From Azonexaceae bacterium (GTDB lineage Bacteria > Pseudomonadota > Gammaproteobacteria > Burkholderiales > Rhodocyclaceae), in the NCBI GenBank assembly GCA_009469675.1, contig SSSZ01000041.1, positions 1 through 35,199 on the forward strand: a stretch of 35,199 nt of DNA. Direction: 5' to 3'. Both the position numbers and the translations under genes were made by a program. Below the pieces are notes generated by a model, which saw only the letters and a list, made by a program, of their open reading frames with translations, did not search any database and was not told the origin of the DNA. How positions within the stretch are numbered: position 1 is the stretch's first letter; each line of letters starts with the position of its first letter. Below are positions 1 to 8,491 of this stretch, in pieces.

Positions 1-39
1 AAGTAGGGCTCGACCGTGCGGCGTTAATCGGGCATTTTT

Positions 40-2652
40 ATGGATGTTCATTCGGGGCCTCGGAGGCTTGTATGGTTGGTGCCTCCAATTCTCCGGGGAG
101 ACACCCCGAGTGAACAACCTACAGAGAGATCACATCTAGCCCCCGGAACGCAAGCCATGCTCGATGCCATTCCCGGGGGTGCGGCGCTTATCGACGGCGC
201 GGGCCTTATTGCGGCAACCAACAACGGCTGGACCGCGATCTGGACTTCCGCGGAAATCCCGCCCTACGGCATCGGCTCGGATTACTTGGCGATCTGCCGG
301 AATTTGCACCCGGAGGGCTTTGCCGCCCACGGCGATGCGGCGAGCTGGCTCGGTGAGATTCTGGCCGGCACCCGCCAGGCCGTATCCTTTTCCCACCCCG
401 AGGTCGCCGCTGAGCCTAAACGCTGGTTCCGCACCCACTTCTCCCGGCTTACCGCCAGCCCGCCCCATACCGCACTGGTCATGCATCTGGACGCCACGGA
501 GACCACCCGTGTCGAACGACAGCTCTACGAACTCGCCCATTTCGACCCCCTCACCGGTCTCCCCAACCGCCTTCTCTTCCTCGACCGCTTGCAGCAGGCA
601 ATGGCGCGAGCCCAACGCCTGGGCGAAAAGCTGGCGGTTATTTACGCCGACCTCGACCGCTTCAAGCTTATCAATGACACCCTGGGCCACGGCACCGGCG
701 ACGGCCTGCTGCGCCAGTTTGCCCTGCGCCTGGCCTCCGGCCTGCGCAAAAGCGACGCCCTCGGCCGCCTTGATGGGGATGCCTTCGTTCTCGCCCTGCC
801 CGGCCTAAAAAACGAAGAAGAAGCCGGAGTTGTCGCCCGCAAGCTGATCGCCACCCTGAAGCCCTCCTTCCAGGTCGAGGACCGGGAGGTGTTTGCCTCC
901 GCCAGCCTGGGCCTGTCCATCTACCCGGACGACGCCACGGACTGTGAAAACCTGGTCCGGCACGCTGAAAGCGCCATGTACCGGGCGAAGGAAGCCGGAC
1001 GCAACGGCTATCGCTTCTTCACCCCGGCCATGGACGAGCACGCCTCGCTGCGTCTGCGCTTCGACAACGAATTGCGGCAAGCGCTGGCCCGGGGAGAATT
1101 CACGCTCTTCTACCAACCCAAACTCAGTTGCACCAGCGGCGCCATCGTCGGCGCCGAAGCCCTGATCCGCTGGCGCCACCCGGTGCGTGGGCTGGTTTCG
1201 CCGGCGGAATTCATTCCCATCCTGGAAGAGCTCAACCTGATCGACGAAGTTGGGACGTGGGTCATCGGAGAAACCTGCCGGCAGATCGCCCGCTGGCAGG
1301 AAAAGGGAATCGAAGCGCCGACTGTCGCGGTCAACCTTTCGGCACGGCAACTCGACGGCAACCGCCTTCTGGCCACGGTTCGCCACGCCCTCGACAGCAA
1401 TGGCCTACGTCCGGACCGCCTGGAACTGGAGTTGACCGAAAGCCACCTGATGCGAAACGTGGACGAAATCGTCCCGCTTCTCGCCGAACTGCGGCAACTG
1501 GGAGTCAAACTTTCGGTGGATGATTTCGGCACGGGCTATTCGAGCCTGTCCTACCTCAAGCAATTCCCCCTCGATGCCGTGAAAGTGGACCGCTCCTTCG
1601 TCCAGGACATCACCGCGGACCCGGACGACGCCTCGATCACCCGGGCGGTGATTACCATGGCCCACCAATTGAAACTGCGGGTCGTCGCCGAAGGAGTCGA
1701 AACCGAGGGTCAGGTGGCTTTGCTCGTCGCCAACCAATGCGACGAAATCCAGGGCTTCTTCTTTAGCCGCCCTGTCCCCCCCGATGAACTGGAAACCATG
1801 ATTCGGGAGAAGCGGGGCCTGGCTCCGGAACTTCTCCGCCCCGGCAACCGGGAGCGCACCATTCTGCTGGTGGACGACGAAGAGAACATCCTGTCGTCTT
1901 TACGCCGCCTGCTGCGCCGCGACGGCTATCGCATCCTGGCCGCCTCGGGGGGCGCCGAAGGCCTTGAGCTCCTGGCCAAAAACGCGGTGGACGTGATTGT
2001 CTCGGACCAGCGCATGCCGACCATGACCGGAGTCGAATTCCTGCGCCGGGTCAAGACCATCCACCCCGACACCGTCCGTATCGTCCTCTCGGGATACACC
2101 GAACTGCAATCGATCACCGACGCCATCAACGAAGGGGCGATCTACAAGTTTCTCACCAAACCCTGGGATGACGACCAGCTCCGGGCCAACATCGAGGAGG
2201 CCTTCCGCTACAAGGAGCTGGGCGACGAAAACCGGCGCCTCGGCCATCAGCTGCAGGTCGCCAACGTCGAACTGGCCCGCTCCAACCAGCAACTCCAGGA
2301 ACTCCTCGATGCCAACCAGGCCCGCATGGTGCGCGACGAAACCATGCTCGGAGTCGTGCAGGCGGTGCTCTATCAGGTACCGATTCCCATCGTCGGCATC
2401 GACGATGCCGGCATGATCGTTTTCGCCAACGGAGACGCCAGCACCGTCCTGGCCGACGGCCGCCCCCTACTGGGCAGCTTTGCCAGCGAATGCATGCCTC
2501 CTCCGCTGGCCGGCCTGCTCTCCCGCCCCCGGGGCGAATCCCTCCTCTGGCACACCGGCGGCGTCCCGTATGTTGTCCATTGCCGGCCCATGGGAGGCCA
2601 GGCCAGCGGCACGCTCGTGACGCTGGTTCCCACCGGGAGCGATGATGCCTGA
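40..2652 (+). CDS. PAS-GGDEF-EAL-REC-PAS c-di-GMP signalling protein
   Basis: An 870-residue protein that probably hydrolyses c-di-GMP under phosphorylation control. A PAS-like region (about 40-155) is followed by a GGDEF domain whose signature reads DGDAF (245-249), so cyclase activity is unlikely; the RxxD inhibitory site (R236-D239) lies at the usual five-residue spacing. The EAL domain is intact: EAL at 373-375, then VNLSARQL, DDFGTGYSS and AEGVET. A receiver follows (D612, D613, phosphoacceptor D656, K707 in TKPW), then a coiled coil and a C-terminal PAS-like domain from about 770. A receiver placed after EAL is an unusual order. No transmembrane segment is apparent, so it is likely cytosolic. 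The start at 40 has only 39 bases of upstream sequence in the window; M40 (base 157) is an alternative. First gene of the signalling operon; its stop overlaps the next start. Confidence 0.93.
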   Translation: MDVHSGPRRLVWLVPPILRGDTPSEQPTERSHLAPGTQAMLDAIPGGAALIDGAGLIAATNNGWTAIWTSAEIPPYGIGSDYLAICRNLHPEGFAAHGDAASWLGEILAGTRQAVSFSHPEVAAEPKRWFRTHFSRLTASPPHTALVMHLDATETTRVERQLYELAHFDPLTGLPNRLLFLDRLQQAMARAQRLGEKLAVIYADLDRFKLINDTLGHGTGDGLLRQFALRLASGLRKSDALGRLDGDAFVLALPGLKNEEEAGVVARKLIATLKPSFQVEDREVFASASLGLSIYPDDATDCENLVRHAESAMYRAKEAGRNGYRFFTPAMDEHASLRLRFDNELRQALARGEFTLFYQPKLSCTSGAIVGAEALIRWRHPVRGLVSPAEFIPILEELNLIDEVGTWVIGETCRQIARWQEKGIEAPTVAVNLSARQLDGNRLLATVRHALDSNGLRPDRLELELTESHLMRNVDEIVPLLAELRQLGVKLSVDDFGTGYSSLSYLKQFPLDAVKVDRSFVQDITADPDDASITRAVITMAHQLKLRVVAEGVETEGQVALLVANQCDEIQGFFFSRPVPPDELETMIREKRGLAPELLRPGNRERTILLVDDEENILSSLRRLLRRDGYRILAASGGAEGLELLAKNAVDVIVSDQRMPTMTGVEFLRRVKTIHPDTVRIVLSGYTELQSITDAINEGAIYKFLTKPWDDDQLRANIEEAFRYKELGDENRRLGHQLQVANVELARSNQQLQELLDANQARMVRDETMLGVVQAVLYQVPIPIVGIDDAGMIVFANGDASTVLADGRPLLGSFASECMPPPLAGLLSRPRGESLLWHTGGVPYVVHCRPMGGQASGTLVTLVPTGSDDA

Positions 2653-2956
2653 TCCCCAATCCCCCTGCCCGCTCGACCTGATCCCCCCCGACGCCCGGCT
2701 CGCCGCCACCGTCAACGGCGCCGACGGCCGGATCATTCTCGCAGCCGGCACCCCGCTCACACCAGAAGCAATCGACCAACTCCGGCGTTCCGGTATCGCC
2801 ACCGTTTCCCTGGAGGCGCCCGCAGCCTCGGCAGATCAACCCGAATCGGCAGCACTGGCGCGGCTGCGCCAGCTGTTTCGCAAATCCGCCGGCAATCCGC
2901 CGGCCTTGGATTTGCAGCGCCAACTCGCCGCCTACCGCCTGACCGCCAAGCCATGA
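2642..2956 (+). CDS. Small protein resembling the C-terminal tail domain of HD-GYP proteins
   Basis: A 104-residue protein with no named function. Its central part (ADGRIILAAGTPLTPEAIDQ, about 27-46) resembles the small beta-rich module that ends many HD-GYP proteins. The REC-HD-GYP protein of this operon carries the same pattern near its C-terminus (DSYLLLAKGATLTAEIIGRL). Here the module stands alone without an HD domain. The start overlaps the preceding gene's end by 11 bases and the stop is joined to the next start by ATGA, so translational coupling is likely. A second in-frame ATG follows directly at 2645. The last 40 residues are polar and rich in Ala, Arg and Gln. The homology is a pattern judgement from sequence reading; the role could be a partner or adaptor of the HD-GYP or HDOD proteins. 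Confidence 0.8.
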   Translation: MMPDPQSPCPLDLIPPDARLAATVNGADGRIILAAGTPLTPEAIDQLRRSGIATVSLEAPAASADQPESAALARLRQLFRKSAGNPPALDLQRQLAAYRLTAKP

Positions 2957-3819
2957 GCGACCCTACCTCGCATCTGCTGCTCGACCCGGAAACCATTGCC
3001 CGCAGCATCGGCAGGCTCCCCTCATTGCCCGCCATCGTCCTCGATTTGCTGCAATCGATGGAAGATGACTCGGTTTCGAGCGAACTGCTTGCCGCCAAGA
3101 TTTCCGGCGACCAAGCCCTCGTCGCCCGCCTGCTGCGCCTGGCCAACTCGTCGTTTTACGGCCTGCAGCGCAAGGTGGTGTCGATTCCCGACGCCATGTT
3201 CGTACTCGGACTGTCGAGCGTGCGCAACCTCGCGCTCACCGCGGCGCTTTCCGACACGCTTGGACAGCGCAGCAAGGAAGGCGCCTTCGACTTCACCGCC
3301 TACTGGCGGCACAGCGTCGGCGTCGCCCTGTGCGCCCGGGCGCTGGCGACCAAGTTCCGCTGCTCCCGGGAAAACGCCTTTGCCGCAGGACTCATCCACG
3401 ATATCGGTCAACTCGTGCTGTCCACCTGCTTTCCCCAACACATGGCGGCAGTATCGGACTACCAGAAACGCTTCGACTGCCAGACCAATGAGGCCGAGTG
3501 GGCCGTTCTCGGCACCGACCACGGGCGCCTTGGCGAAGCCCTCACCATGTCCTGGGGCTTCCCGCCGGCCCTCAGCGACGCCGTCGGCGGTCACCACGAC
3601 CCGGAGCGCCTTGATGCCAGTTCCCTCGCCTCGCTGGTCCATCTGGCCGACGCCATTACCCACGCTCTGGACTTGGCCGGCCGGGAAGCGGAACTCGTTC
3701 CCCGGATCTACCCTCCCTGCTGGAACGCGGCCGGACTTTCCTGGGCCGAGAGCCAGGCGATATTTTCCGAAGTCGAGCAGGGGTTCAACGCCCTTTGCGA
3801 CATGCTCTCCCTCACTTGA
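2953..3819 (+). CDS. HDOD domain protein
   Basis: A 288-residue protein made almost entirely of one HDOD domain (about 15-215). This is a non-catalytic or poorly understood relative of HD phosphohydrolases that usually accompanies c-di-GMP and two-component genes. The typical opening RLPSLPAIVLDLLQSM (18-33), the LANSSFYGL segment and the GLIHDIGQLVL motif (H149, D150) are visible. Unlike many HDOD proteins it retains the His-Asp pair, but the remaining HD metal ligands cannot be assigned with confidence. No signal peptide or membrane segment is seen. It is joined to the preceding small gene by ATGA and lies 14 bases upstream of the hemerythrin kinase. A role as a signalling scaffold is inferred from family and context only. 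Confidence 0.92.
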   Translation: MSDPTSHLLLDPETIARSIGRLPSLPAIVLDLLQSMEDDSVSSELLAAKISGDQALVARLLRLANSSFYGLQRKVVSIPDAMFVLGLSSVRNLALTAALSDTLGQRSKEGAFDFTAYWRHSVGVALCARALATKFRCSRENAFAAGLIHDIGQLVLSTCFPQHMAAVSDYQKRFDCQTNEAEWAVLGTDHGRLGEALTMSWGFPPALSDAVGGHHDPERLDASSLASLVHLADAITHALDLAGREAELVPRIYPPCWNAAGLSWAESQAIFSEVEQGFNALCDMLSLT

Positions 3820-3833
3820 ACGCGAAACCGGCC

Positions 3834-5966
3834 ATGGATACCTTCGTCTGGAACGACCGCTTTCTTACCGGCGAACCGGTGGTCGATAACGAACACCGGG
3901 AGTTGGTACGCATCATCAATTGGGTTGGCCAACTCCAGGCCGAGCCCGAAAGGGCGAGCGAATTCGAGCGCGTCCTGGAACAACTGATCGATTACGCGGC
4001 GATGCACTTCGCCCACGAAGCCCAACTCATGGCAGAAACCGGCTGCGACCCCCGGCACACCAGCCTTCACCTCACCATCCACCGGGACTTCACGCAACAG
4101 ATCGCGACCATGCGCCAAGTCAGCACTGGCGCGGCCGACACCGAGTTCCTGCTGCGGTTCTTGACCAACTGGCTGGCCTACCACATCCTCGGCATCGACC
4201 AATCGATGACGCGCCAGGTCAAGGCCATTCGCGAGGGCGCGACCCCGGCCCAGGCCTTCGAACGGGATCGCGAGGCCGTAGGCGACCCGGCCACGGCCAG
4301 CCTGCTGGACGCGCTCAATTCCCTCTACCGGGTCATCGCGTCGCGCAACCAGGCCCTGGTCGACCTCAACCAGCGGCTTGAAAACCTGGTCACCGAGCGC
4401 ACGCACGCATTGACCGAGGCCAACACCCGCCTGCTCGCCGAGCAATCGGAACTCAAAGCCGCCCTGAGCGCCGTCGAGCAAACCCAACAACGCCTCCTCG
4501 AATCCGAGCGGCAACGAACCATAGACGCCCGCCGCTATATGTACCAGGTGCTTGCCCAGATCGTCGATGGCGACCCGGTTCCCACTCTGGTCATCGATGC
4601 CGACCACAAGATCACGCACTGGAACAAGGCCTGTGCCGCCATCACCGGCGTCCCGGCCAGCGCGGTGGTCGGAACCAATCGTCAATGGGCGCCTTTCTAC
4701 CCCAGCGAACGGCCAATCATGGCCGACCTCATTATCAATTCCGCGACCGCCGGAATAGAAGCCCTCTATCACGGCAAGTATCGACCGTCCAAGCTGATCG
4801 ATGGCGCCTTCGAAGCCGAGGATTTCTTTCCCCACCTCGGCACCGAGGGCTGCTGGCTGGCCTTTACCGCCGCACCGATCCGCGATGCCGAAGGGCGCAT
4901 TCTCGGGGCCATCGAAACCCTGCAGGATGTCACCGAACGCCGCAAGGCCGTGGCCGACCTGGAGAACTACCAGTCCCAACTCGAAGAACTGGTGGAACAA
5001 CGGACCGGGGAACTTGGCGCCGCCAACCGCCAACTTGCCCAGGACATCGCCAAGCGGGAATCTGCCGAGGCCGAACTGCTGCGGCGCTATACCGAACTGA
5101 CCGAACTCAACATCCGCCTCGCGGAAACCCAAAACCAACTCGTGCAGTCGGAAAAACTCGCCTCCATCGGCCAATTGGCGGCCGGGGTCGCCCACGAGAT
5201 CAACAACCCCATCGGCTACGTCCATTCCAACATCGGCGCCCTGGAAAAATACCTCGTCGACCTCTTCCGCATGCTCGATGCCTACGAAGCGGCCGAGACA
5301 TCGATCGCCGATCCGCAACAGCGGAGCCAGATCGAAGCGCTGCGCCGCCAGCTCGACATTTCCTTTCTCAAGGAAGACATCCCCGTCCTGATGGGCGAAT
5401 CGAAGGAAGGCATCAGCCGCGTCAAAAAAATCGTCCAGGACTTGAAGGATTTCTCCCGTGTCGACACCACCCAGGAGTGGCATTGGGCCAACCTCCACCA
5501 GGGCATCGATTCGACCATCAACATCGTCGCCAACGAGATCAAATACAAGGCCGACGTGGTCAAGGACTACGGCGACATCCCCGAGGTCGAGTGCCTGGCC
5601 TCGCAGCTCAACCAGGTTTTCATGAATCTCCTGGTCAATGCCGCCCACGCCATGGGCCGCGAGCGCGGCACCATCACCATCCGCACCCGGACCCTGGGCG
5701 AAACGGTCTGCCTGGAGTTTGCCGACAACGGCTGCGGCATTCCGGACGACATCCGCGACAGGATTTTCGACCCCTTTTTCACCACCAAGCCGGTGGGCAA
5801 AGGCACCGGCCTCGGCCTCTCCCTTGCCTACGGCATTATCCAGACCCACCATGGTACGATCGACGTGGAAAGCGCCGTCGGGCAAGGCACCACCTTCCGC
5901 ATCACCCTTCCGGTCGACCAGCAAGGCAGTCGATCGGCTGCATCACTTAACGAGTCAGCGTCATGA
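3834..5966 (+). CDS. Bacteriohemerythrin-PAS sensor histidine kinase
   Basis: A 710-residue cytosolic sensor kinase. The N-terminal bacteriohemerythrin domain (1-130) shows all seven expected di-iron ligands: H21, H58, E62, H79, H83, H117 and D122. It should therefore bind O2 or respond to redox state. A long coiled coil (about 165-230), a PAS domain (about 240-375) and a second coiled coil precede the HisKA domain ([12 protein letters not shown]454) and an intact HATPase domain (N box [10 protein letters not shown], then ADNGCGIP and [13 protein letters not shown]). The ATG at 3834 is chosen because hemerythrin homology starts there; an in-frame ATG at 3795 would overlap the HDOD gene. No fused receiver is present, so the partner is probably one of the operon's REC proteins. 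The core is very close to that of the kinase at 12022-13080. Confidence 0.95.
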   Translation: MDTFVWNDRFLTGEPVVDNEHRELVRIINWVGQLQAEPERASEFERVLEQLIDYAAMHFAHEAQLMAETGCDPRHTSLHLTIHRDFTQQIATMRQVSTGAADTEFLLRFLTNWLAYHILGIDQSMTRQVKAIREGATPAQAFERDREAVGDPATASLLDALNSLYRVIASRNQALVDLNQRLENLVTERTHALTEANTRLLAEQSELKAALSAVEQTQQRLLESERQRTIDARRYMYQVLAQIVDGDPVPTLVIDADHKITHWNKACAAITGVPASAVVGTNRQWAPFYPSERPIMADLIINSATAGIEALYHGKYRPSKLIDGAFEAEDFFPHLGTEGCWLAFTAAPIRDAEGRILGAIETLQDVTERRKAVADLENYQSQLEELVEQRTGELGAANRQLAQDIAKRESAEAELLRRYTELTELNIRLAETQNQLVQSEKLASIGQLAAGVAHEINNPIGYVHSNIGALEKYLVDLFRMLDAYEAAETSIADPQQRSQIEALRRQLDISFLKEDIPVLMGESKEGISRVKKIVQDLKDFSRVDTTQEWHWANLHQGIDSTINIVANEIKYKADVVKDYGDIPEVECLASQLNQVFMNLLVNAAHAMGRERGTITIRTRTLGETVCLEFADNGCGIPDDIRDRIFDPFFTTKPVGKGTGLGLSLAYGIIQTHHGTIDVESAVGQGTTFRITLPVDQQGSRSAASLNESAS

Positions 5967-7279
5967 GCGAGACCTCCGCTTCTGCCACCCTGCTCCTGGT
6001 TGACGACGAACCGGGCATCCTCTCGGCCCTACGGCGCCTCTTCCGGCCCCACGGCTATCAGCTCCTCCTTGCCGAAAGCGGGGCGGCCGGCCTGGCCGAA
6101 CTGGAAAAGACACCCGTCGATCTGGTGATTTCCGACATGCGCATGCCCGAAATGGACGGTGCTGCCTTCCTCAAGCAGGTCCGGGAGCGCTGGCCGAACA
6201 CGGCGCGCATCCTGCTCACCGGCTACGCCGATATCACCTCCACCGTGGCGGCGATCAACGAAGGGGAAATCTCCCGCTATATCTCCAAACCCTGGGACGA
6301 CGACGAAATCGTCGGCATCGTCCGCGACACCCTCGAACGCCAGCGTCTGGAAAGCGAGAACCGGCGCCTTGCCGCCCTTATCCAGGCCCAGAACGAGGAA
6401 CTCAAGGATCTCAACGCCGGCCTCGAACAAAAGGTCGCCGAGCGCACCGCCGAACTGCAGCAGGCCCTGGGGTTTGTCGAGCAGGCCCATGGCGAACTGA
6501 AAAAATCCTTCCTCGCCAGCGTCCAGGTCTTTTCCAGCCTGGCCGAACTGCGTACCGGCGGAGCCGGCAGCCCGCTCGCCGGCCACGGGCGCCGGGTCGC
6601 CGACCTGGCACGCGGTCTGGCTCAGCGTCTGGGACTGGCCGATGGCGAAATCCAGACCATCATGCTGGCCGGGCTGCTCCACGACATCGGCAAGCTCGGC
6701 CTGCCCGACGATCTGCTGGGCAAACCCTTCAACCTCCTCTCCCAGGACCACCGGGCACTGGTGATGAAACACCCGGTGATCGGCCAGAACATCCTGATGG
6801 CCGTCGAGCGTTTCAAGGACGTGGCTCAACTCGTCCGCCACCACCACGAATGTTTCGACGGCTCGGGTTTCCCCGACCGCTTGGCCGGGACCGCCATCCC
6901 CATGGGCAGTCGCATACTCGCCGTCGCCAACGACTACGATGCCCTGCAGATCGGCACCCTCGTCCAGCGCCCCCTGAAAGCCGCTGAAGCGCAAGCCTTC
7001 CTGGCCGACAATCGGGGCAAGCGCTACGACCCCCAGGTGGTCGAGGCCTTCCTTCACCAACTTGCCGAATCCCACAAGCGCCGCATCAGCGAAATGCCGC
7101 TGCGGGTCTCCGGCCTCAAACCGGGCATGGTGCTCAGCCGGGATCTCACCCACCGCGACAGCTATCTGCTGCTCGCCAAGGGCGCCACCCTGACTGCCGA
7201 AATCATCGGCCGGCTCCATGTTCTCGAACAGAACGAGCAACAGCCGCTGACCCTCTATATCCGCCAGGAGGAAAAATGA
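5963..7279 (+). CDS. REC-HD-GYP response regulator (c-di-GMP phosphodiesterase, RpfG type)
   Basis: A 438-residue response regulator. The receiver (1-125) has D14, D15, phosphoacceptor D58 and a SKPWDDDE segment. A coiled coil (about 130-180) leads into an HD-GYP domain (about 190-375) with LLHDIGKLGLPDDLL (H240, D241) and HHHECFDGSGFPDRLAG. The signature reads GFP rather than GYP, a common conservative change, so c-di-GMP hydrolysis to pGpG or GMP is still plausible. A small C-terminal module (about 385-430) resembles the stand-alone protein at 2642-2956. It is joined by ATGA to the hemerythrin kinase upstream, its likeliest phosphodonor, and by ATGA to the REC gene downstream. With the EAL protein it gives the operon two different c-di-GMP phosphodiesterase folds. 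Confidence 0.94.
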   Translation: MSETSASATLLLVDDEPGILSALRRLFRPHGYQLLLAESGAAGLAELEKTPVDLVISDMRMPEMDGAAFLKQVRERWPNTARILLTGYADITSTVAAINEGEISRYISKPWDDDEIVGIVRDTLERQRLESENRRLAALIQAQNEELKDLNAGLEQKVAERTAELQQALGFVEQAHGELKKSFLASVQVFSSLAELRTGGAGSPLAGHGRRVADLARGLAQRLGLADGEIQTIMLAGLLHDIGKLGLPDDLLGKPFNLLSQDHRALVMKHPVIGQNILMAVERFKDVAQLVRHHHECFDGSGFPDRLAGTAIPMGSRILAVANDYDALQIGTLVQRPLKAAEAQAFLADNRGKRYDPQVVEAFLHQLAESHKRRISEMPLRVSGLKPGMVLSRDLTHRDSYLLLAKGATLTAEIIGRLHVLEQNEQQPLTLYIRQEEK

Positions 7280-7842
7280 GCCGCATCATGATCGTCGACG
7301 ACGAGGAAGCCATCCTCAAGGCGCTTAAACGCATTCTGCGCCTCGCCCCCTGCGCCTACGGCAACCGTGTCTTCAGCCTGGAAATCAGTGCTTTCAACTC
7401 CCCCGTCGCCGCCCTGGAACAAGCCCGCCACGAGGCTTTCGACCTCTTCATCAGCGACTACCGCATGCCCGGCATGGACGGCGTCGAGTTCCTCAAGGCG
7501 GTCAAGACCATCCAGCCCGACGCGGCGCGGCTCATCCTTTCCGGCTACGCCGACCTCAACGCCCTGGTGCGGGCCGTCAACGAAGTGGGGATCGACCGTT
7601 TCGTCGGCAAACCCTGGAACGACTACGACCTCACGTCGGCCATCGCCCAGGCCCTGGCCCACCGGGAACTGCTGCTGGAAAACCGCCAGCTCGCCAACCT
7701 GGTGCGGGTCGAAATGGGCGACAAAACCCCGGAGCAGGTCGAGGCCGAACGGCTGGAGGCGATCGAACCCGGCATCACCGAAGTCAACTGGGGCCCCGAC
7801 GGTTCCGTCCGCCTGGACCCGGAGTTCCAGCGCGACGACTGA
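7276..7842 (+). CDS. Single-domain response regulator with short C-terminal tail
   Basis: A 188-residue receiver protein. The opening SRIMIVDDEEAILKAL, phosphoacceptor D61 in ISDYRMPGMDG and the FVGKPWNDYDL segment belong to the same receiver subfamily as those of the other operon members. After about residue 130 there is only a helical tail rich in Glu, Leu and Arg, then a short segment (ITEVNWGPDGSVRLDPEFQ) with no recognised domain and no DNA-binding module. It could serve as a phosphate relay, a phosphate sink or a CheY-like diffusible effector. The ribosome-binding site AGGAGG lies a few bases before the ATG, inside the end of the preceding gene, and the two genes share ATGA. The GTPase gene starts four bases after its stop. 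Confidence 0.92.
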   Translation: MSRIMIVDDEEAILKALKRILRLAPCAYGNRVFSLEISAFNSPVAALEQARHEAFDLFISDYRMPGMDGVEFLKAVKTIQPDAARLILSGYADLNALVRAVNEVGIDRFVGKPWNDYDLTSAIAQALAHRELLLENRQLANLVRVEMGDKTPEQVEAERLEAIEPGITEVNWGPDGSVRLDPEFQRDD

Positions 7843-7846
7843 AATC

Positions 7847-8491
7847 ATGCCCGACTACGACGAACGGCAACTGAGCTTCAAGCTGGTCTACTACGGCCCG
7901 GCCCAGAGCGGCAAGACCACCAACCTGCTGCGCCTGCACGACCTGCTCTCGCCCCAGCTCAAGGGCGAGATCATGACCATGGAAACCCAGGACGACCGGA
8001 CGCTGTTCTTCGATCTCCTGCCCCTGGGCTTTCGGGCGCCCTCCGGCCTGTTAATCAAGTTCCGGCTGTTCACCGTCCCCGGCCAGGTCGCCCACGACGG
8101 CACCCGCAAGGCCGTACTCTCGCGCAGCGACGGCGTGGTTTTCGTGGCCGATTCCGACCGCTCCCAGGAAACCAACAACGGCGAATCCTTCCAGGGCCTG
8201 GCGGAGAACTGCCAGCGGGTGGGGATCGACTTCGAGCGCTTGCCGCTGGTCGTCCAGTTCAACAAGTGCGACCTGCCCAGCGCCGTGCCGGAAGCCGAAA
8301 TTCGCGAGCGCTGGTCGGCGGTTCCCTGGCCTCTGGTTTTTGCCGTCGCCCTGCGCGGCGCCGGCGTCGAAGCCACCTTCGAGACGCTGCTGCGCGCCGT
8401 CTACCGGCGCCACGCCGAATCCCTGGAACTGGCCGGCAAACACGGGCTGACCGAGGCGGCCTTCGTGGCGGGAGCCCTGGGGCGGCCATGA
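7847..8491 (+). CDS. MglA-type small GTPase
   Basis: A 214-residue Ras-like GTPase of the MglA group, which sets cell polarity and controls motility or pilus localisation in other bacteria. The N-terminus LSFKLVYYGPAQSGKTTNL has the P-loop GPAQSGKT (17-24). The MglA hallmarks DDRTLFFDLLPL and FTVPGQVAHDGTRKAVL follow; TVPGQ replaces the usual Walker B DxxGQ. FNKCDLP supplies the NKxD guanine-specificity motif. The length is normal for the family. The ATG at 7847 is used because the conserved N-terminal strand begins just after it. No MglB/roadblock partner gene is present in this window. The gene lies between a single REC gene and a histidine kinase and ends in ATGA shared with the kinase, so functional coupling to phosphorelay components is likely but inferred. 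Confidence 0.93.
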   Translation: MPDYDERQLSFKLVYYGPAQSGKTTNLLRLHDLLSPQLKGEIMTMETQDDRTLFFDLLPLGFRAPSGLLIKFRLFTVPGQVAHDGTRKAVLSRSDGVVFVADSDRSQETNNGESFQGLAENCQRVGIDFERLPLVVQFNKCDLPSAVPEAEIRERWSAVPWPLVFAVALRGAGVEATFETLLRAVYRRHAESLELAGKHGLTEAAFVAGALGRP

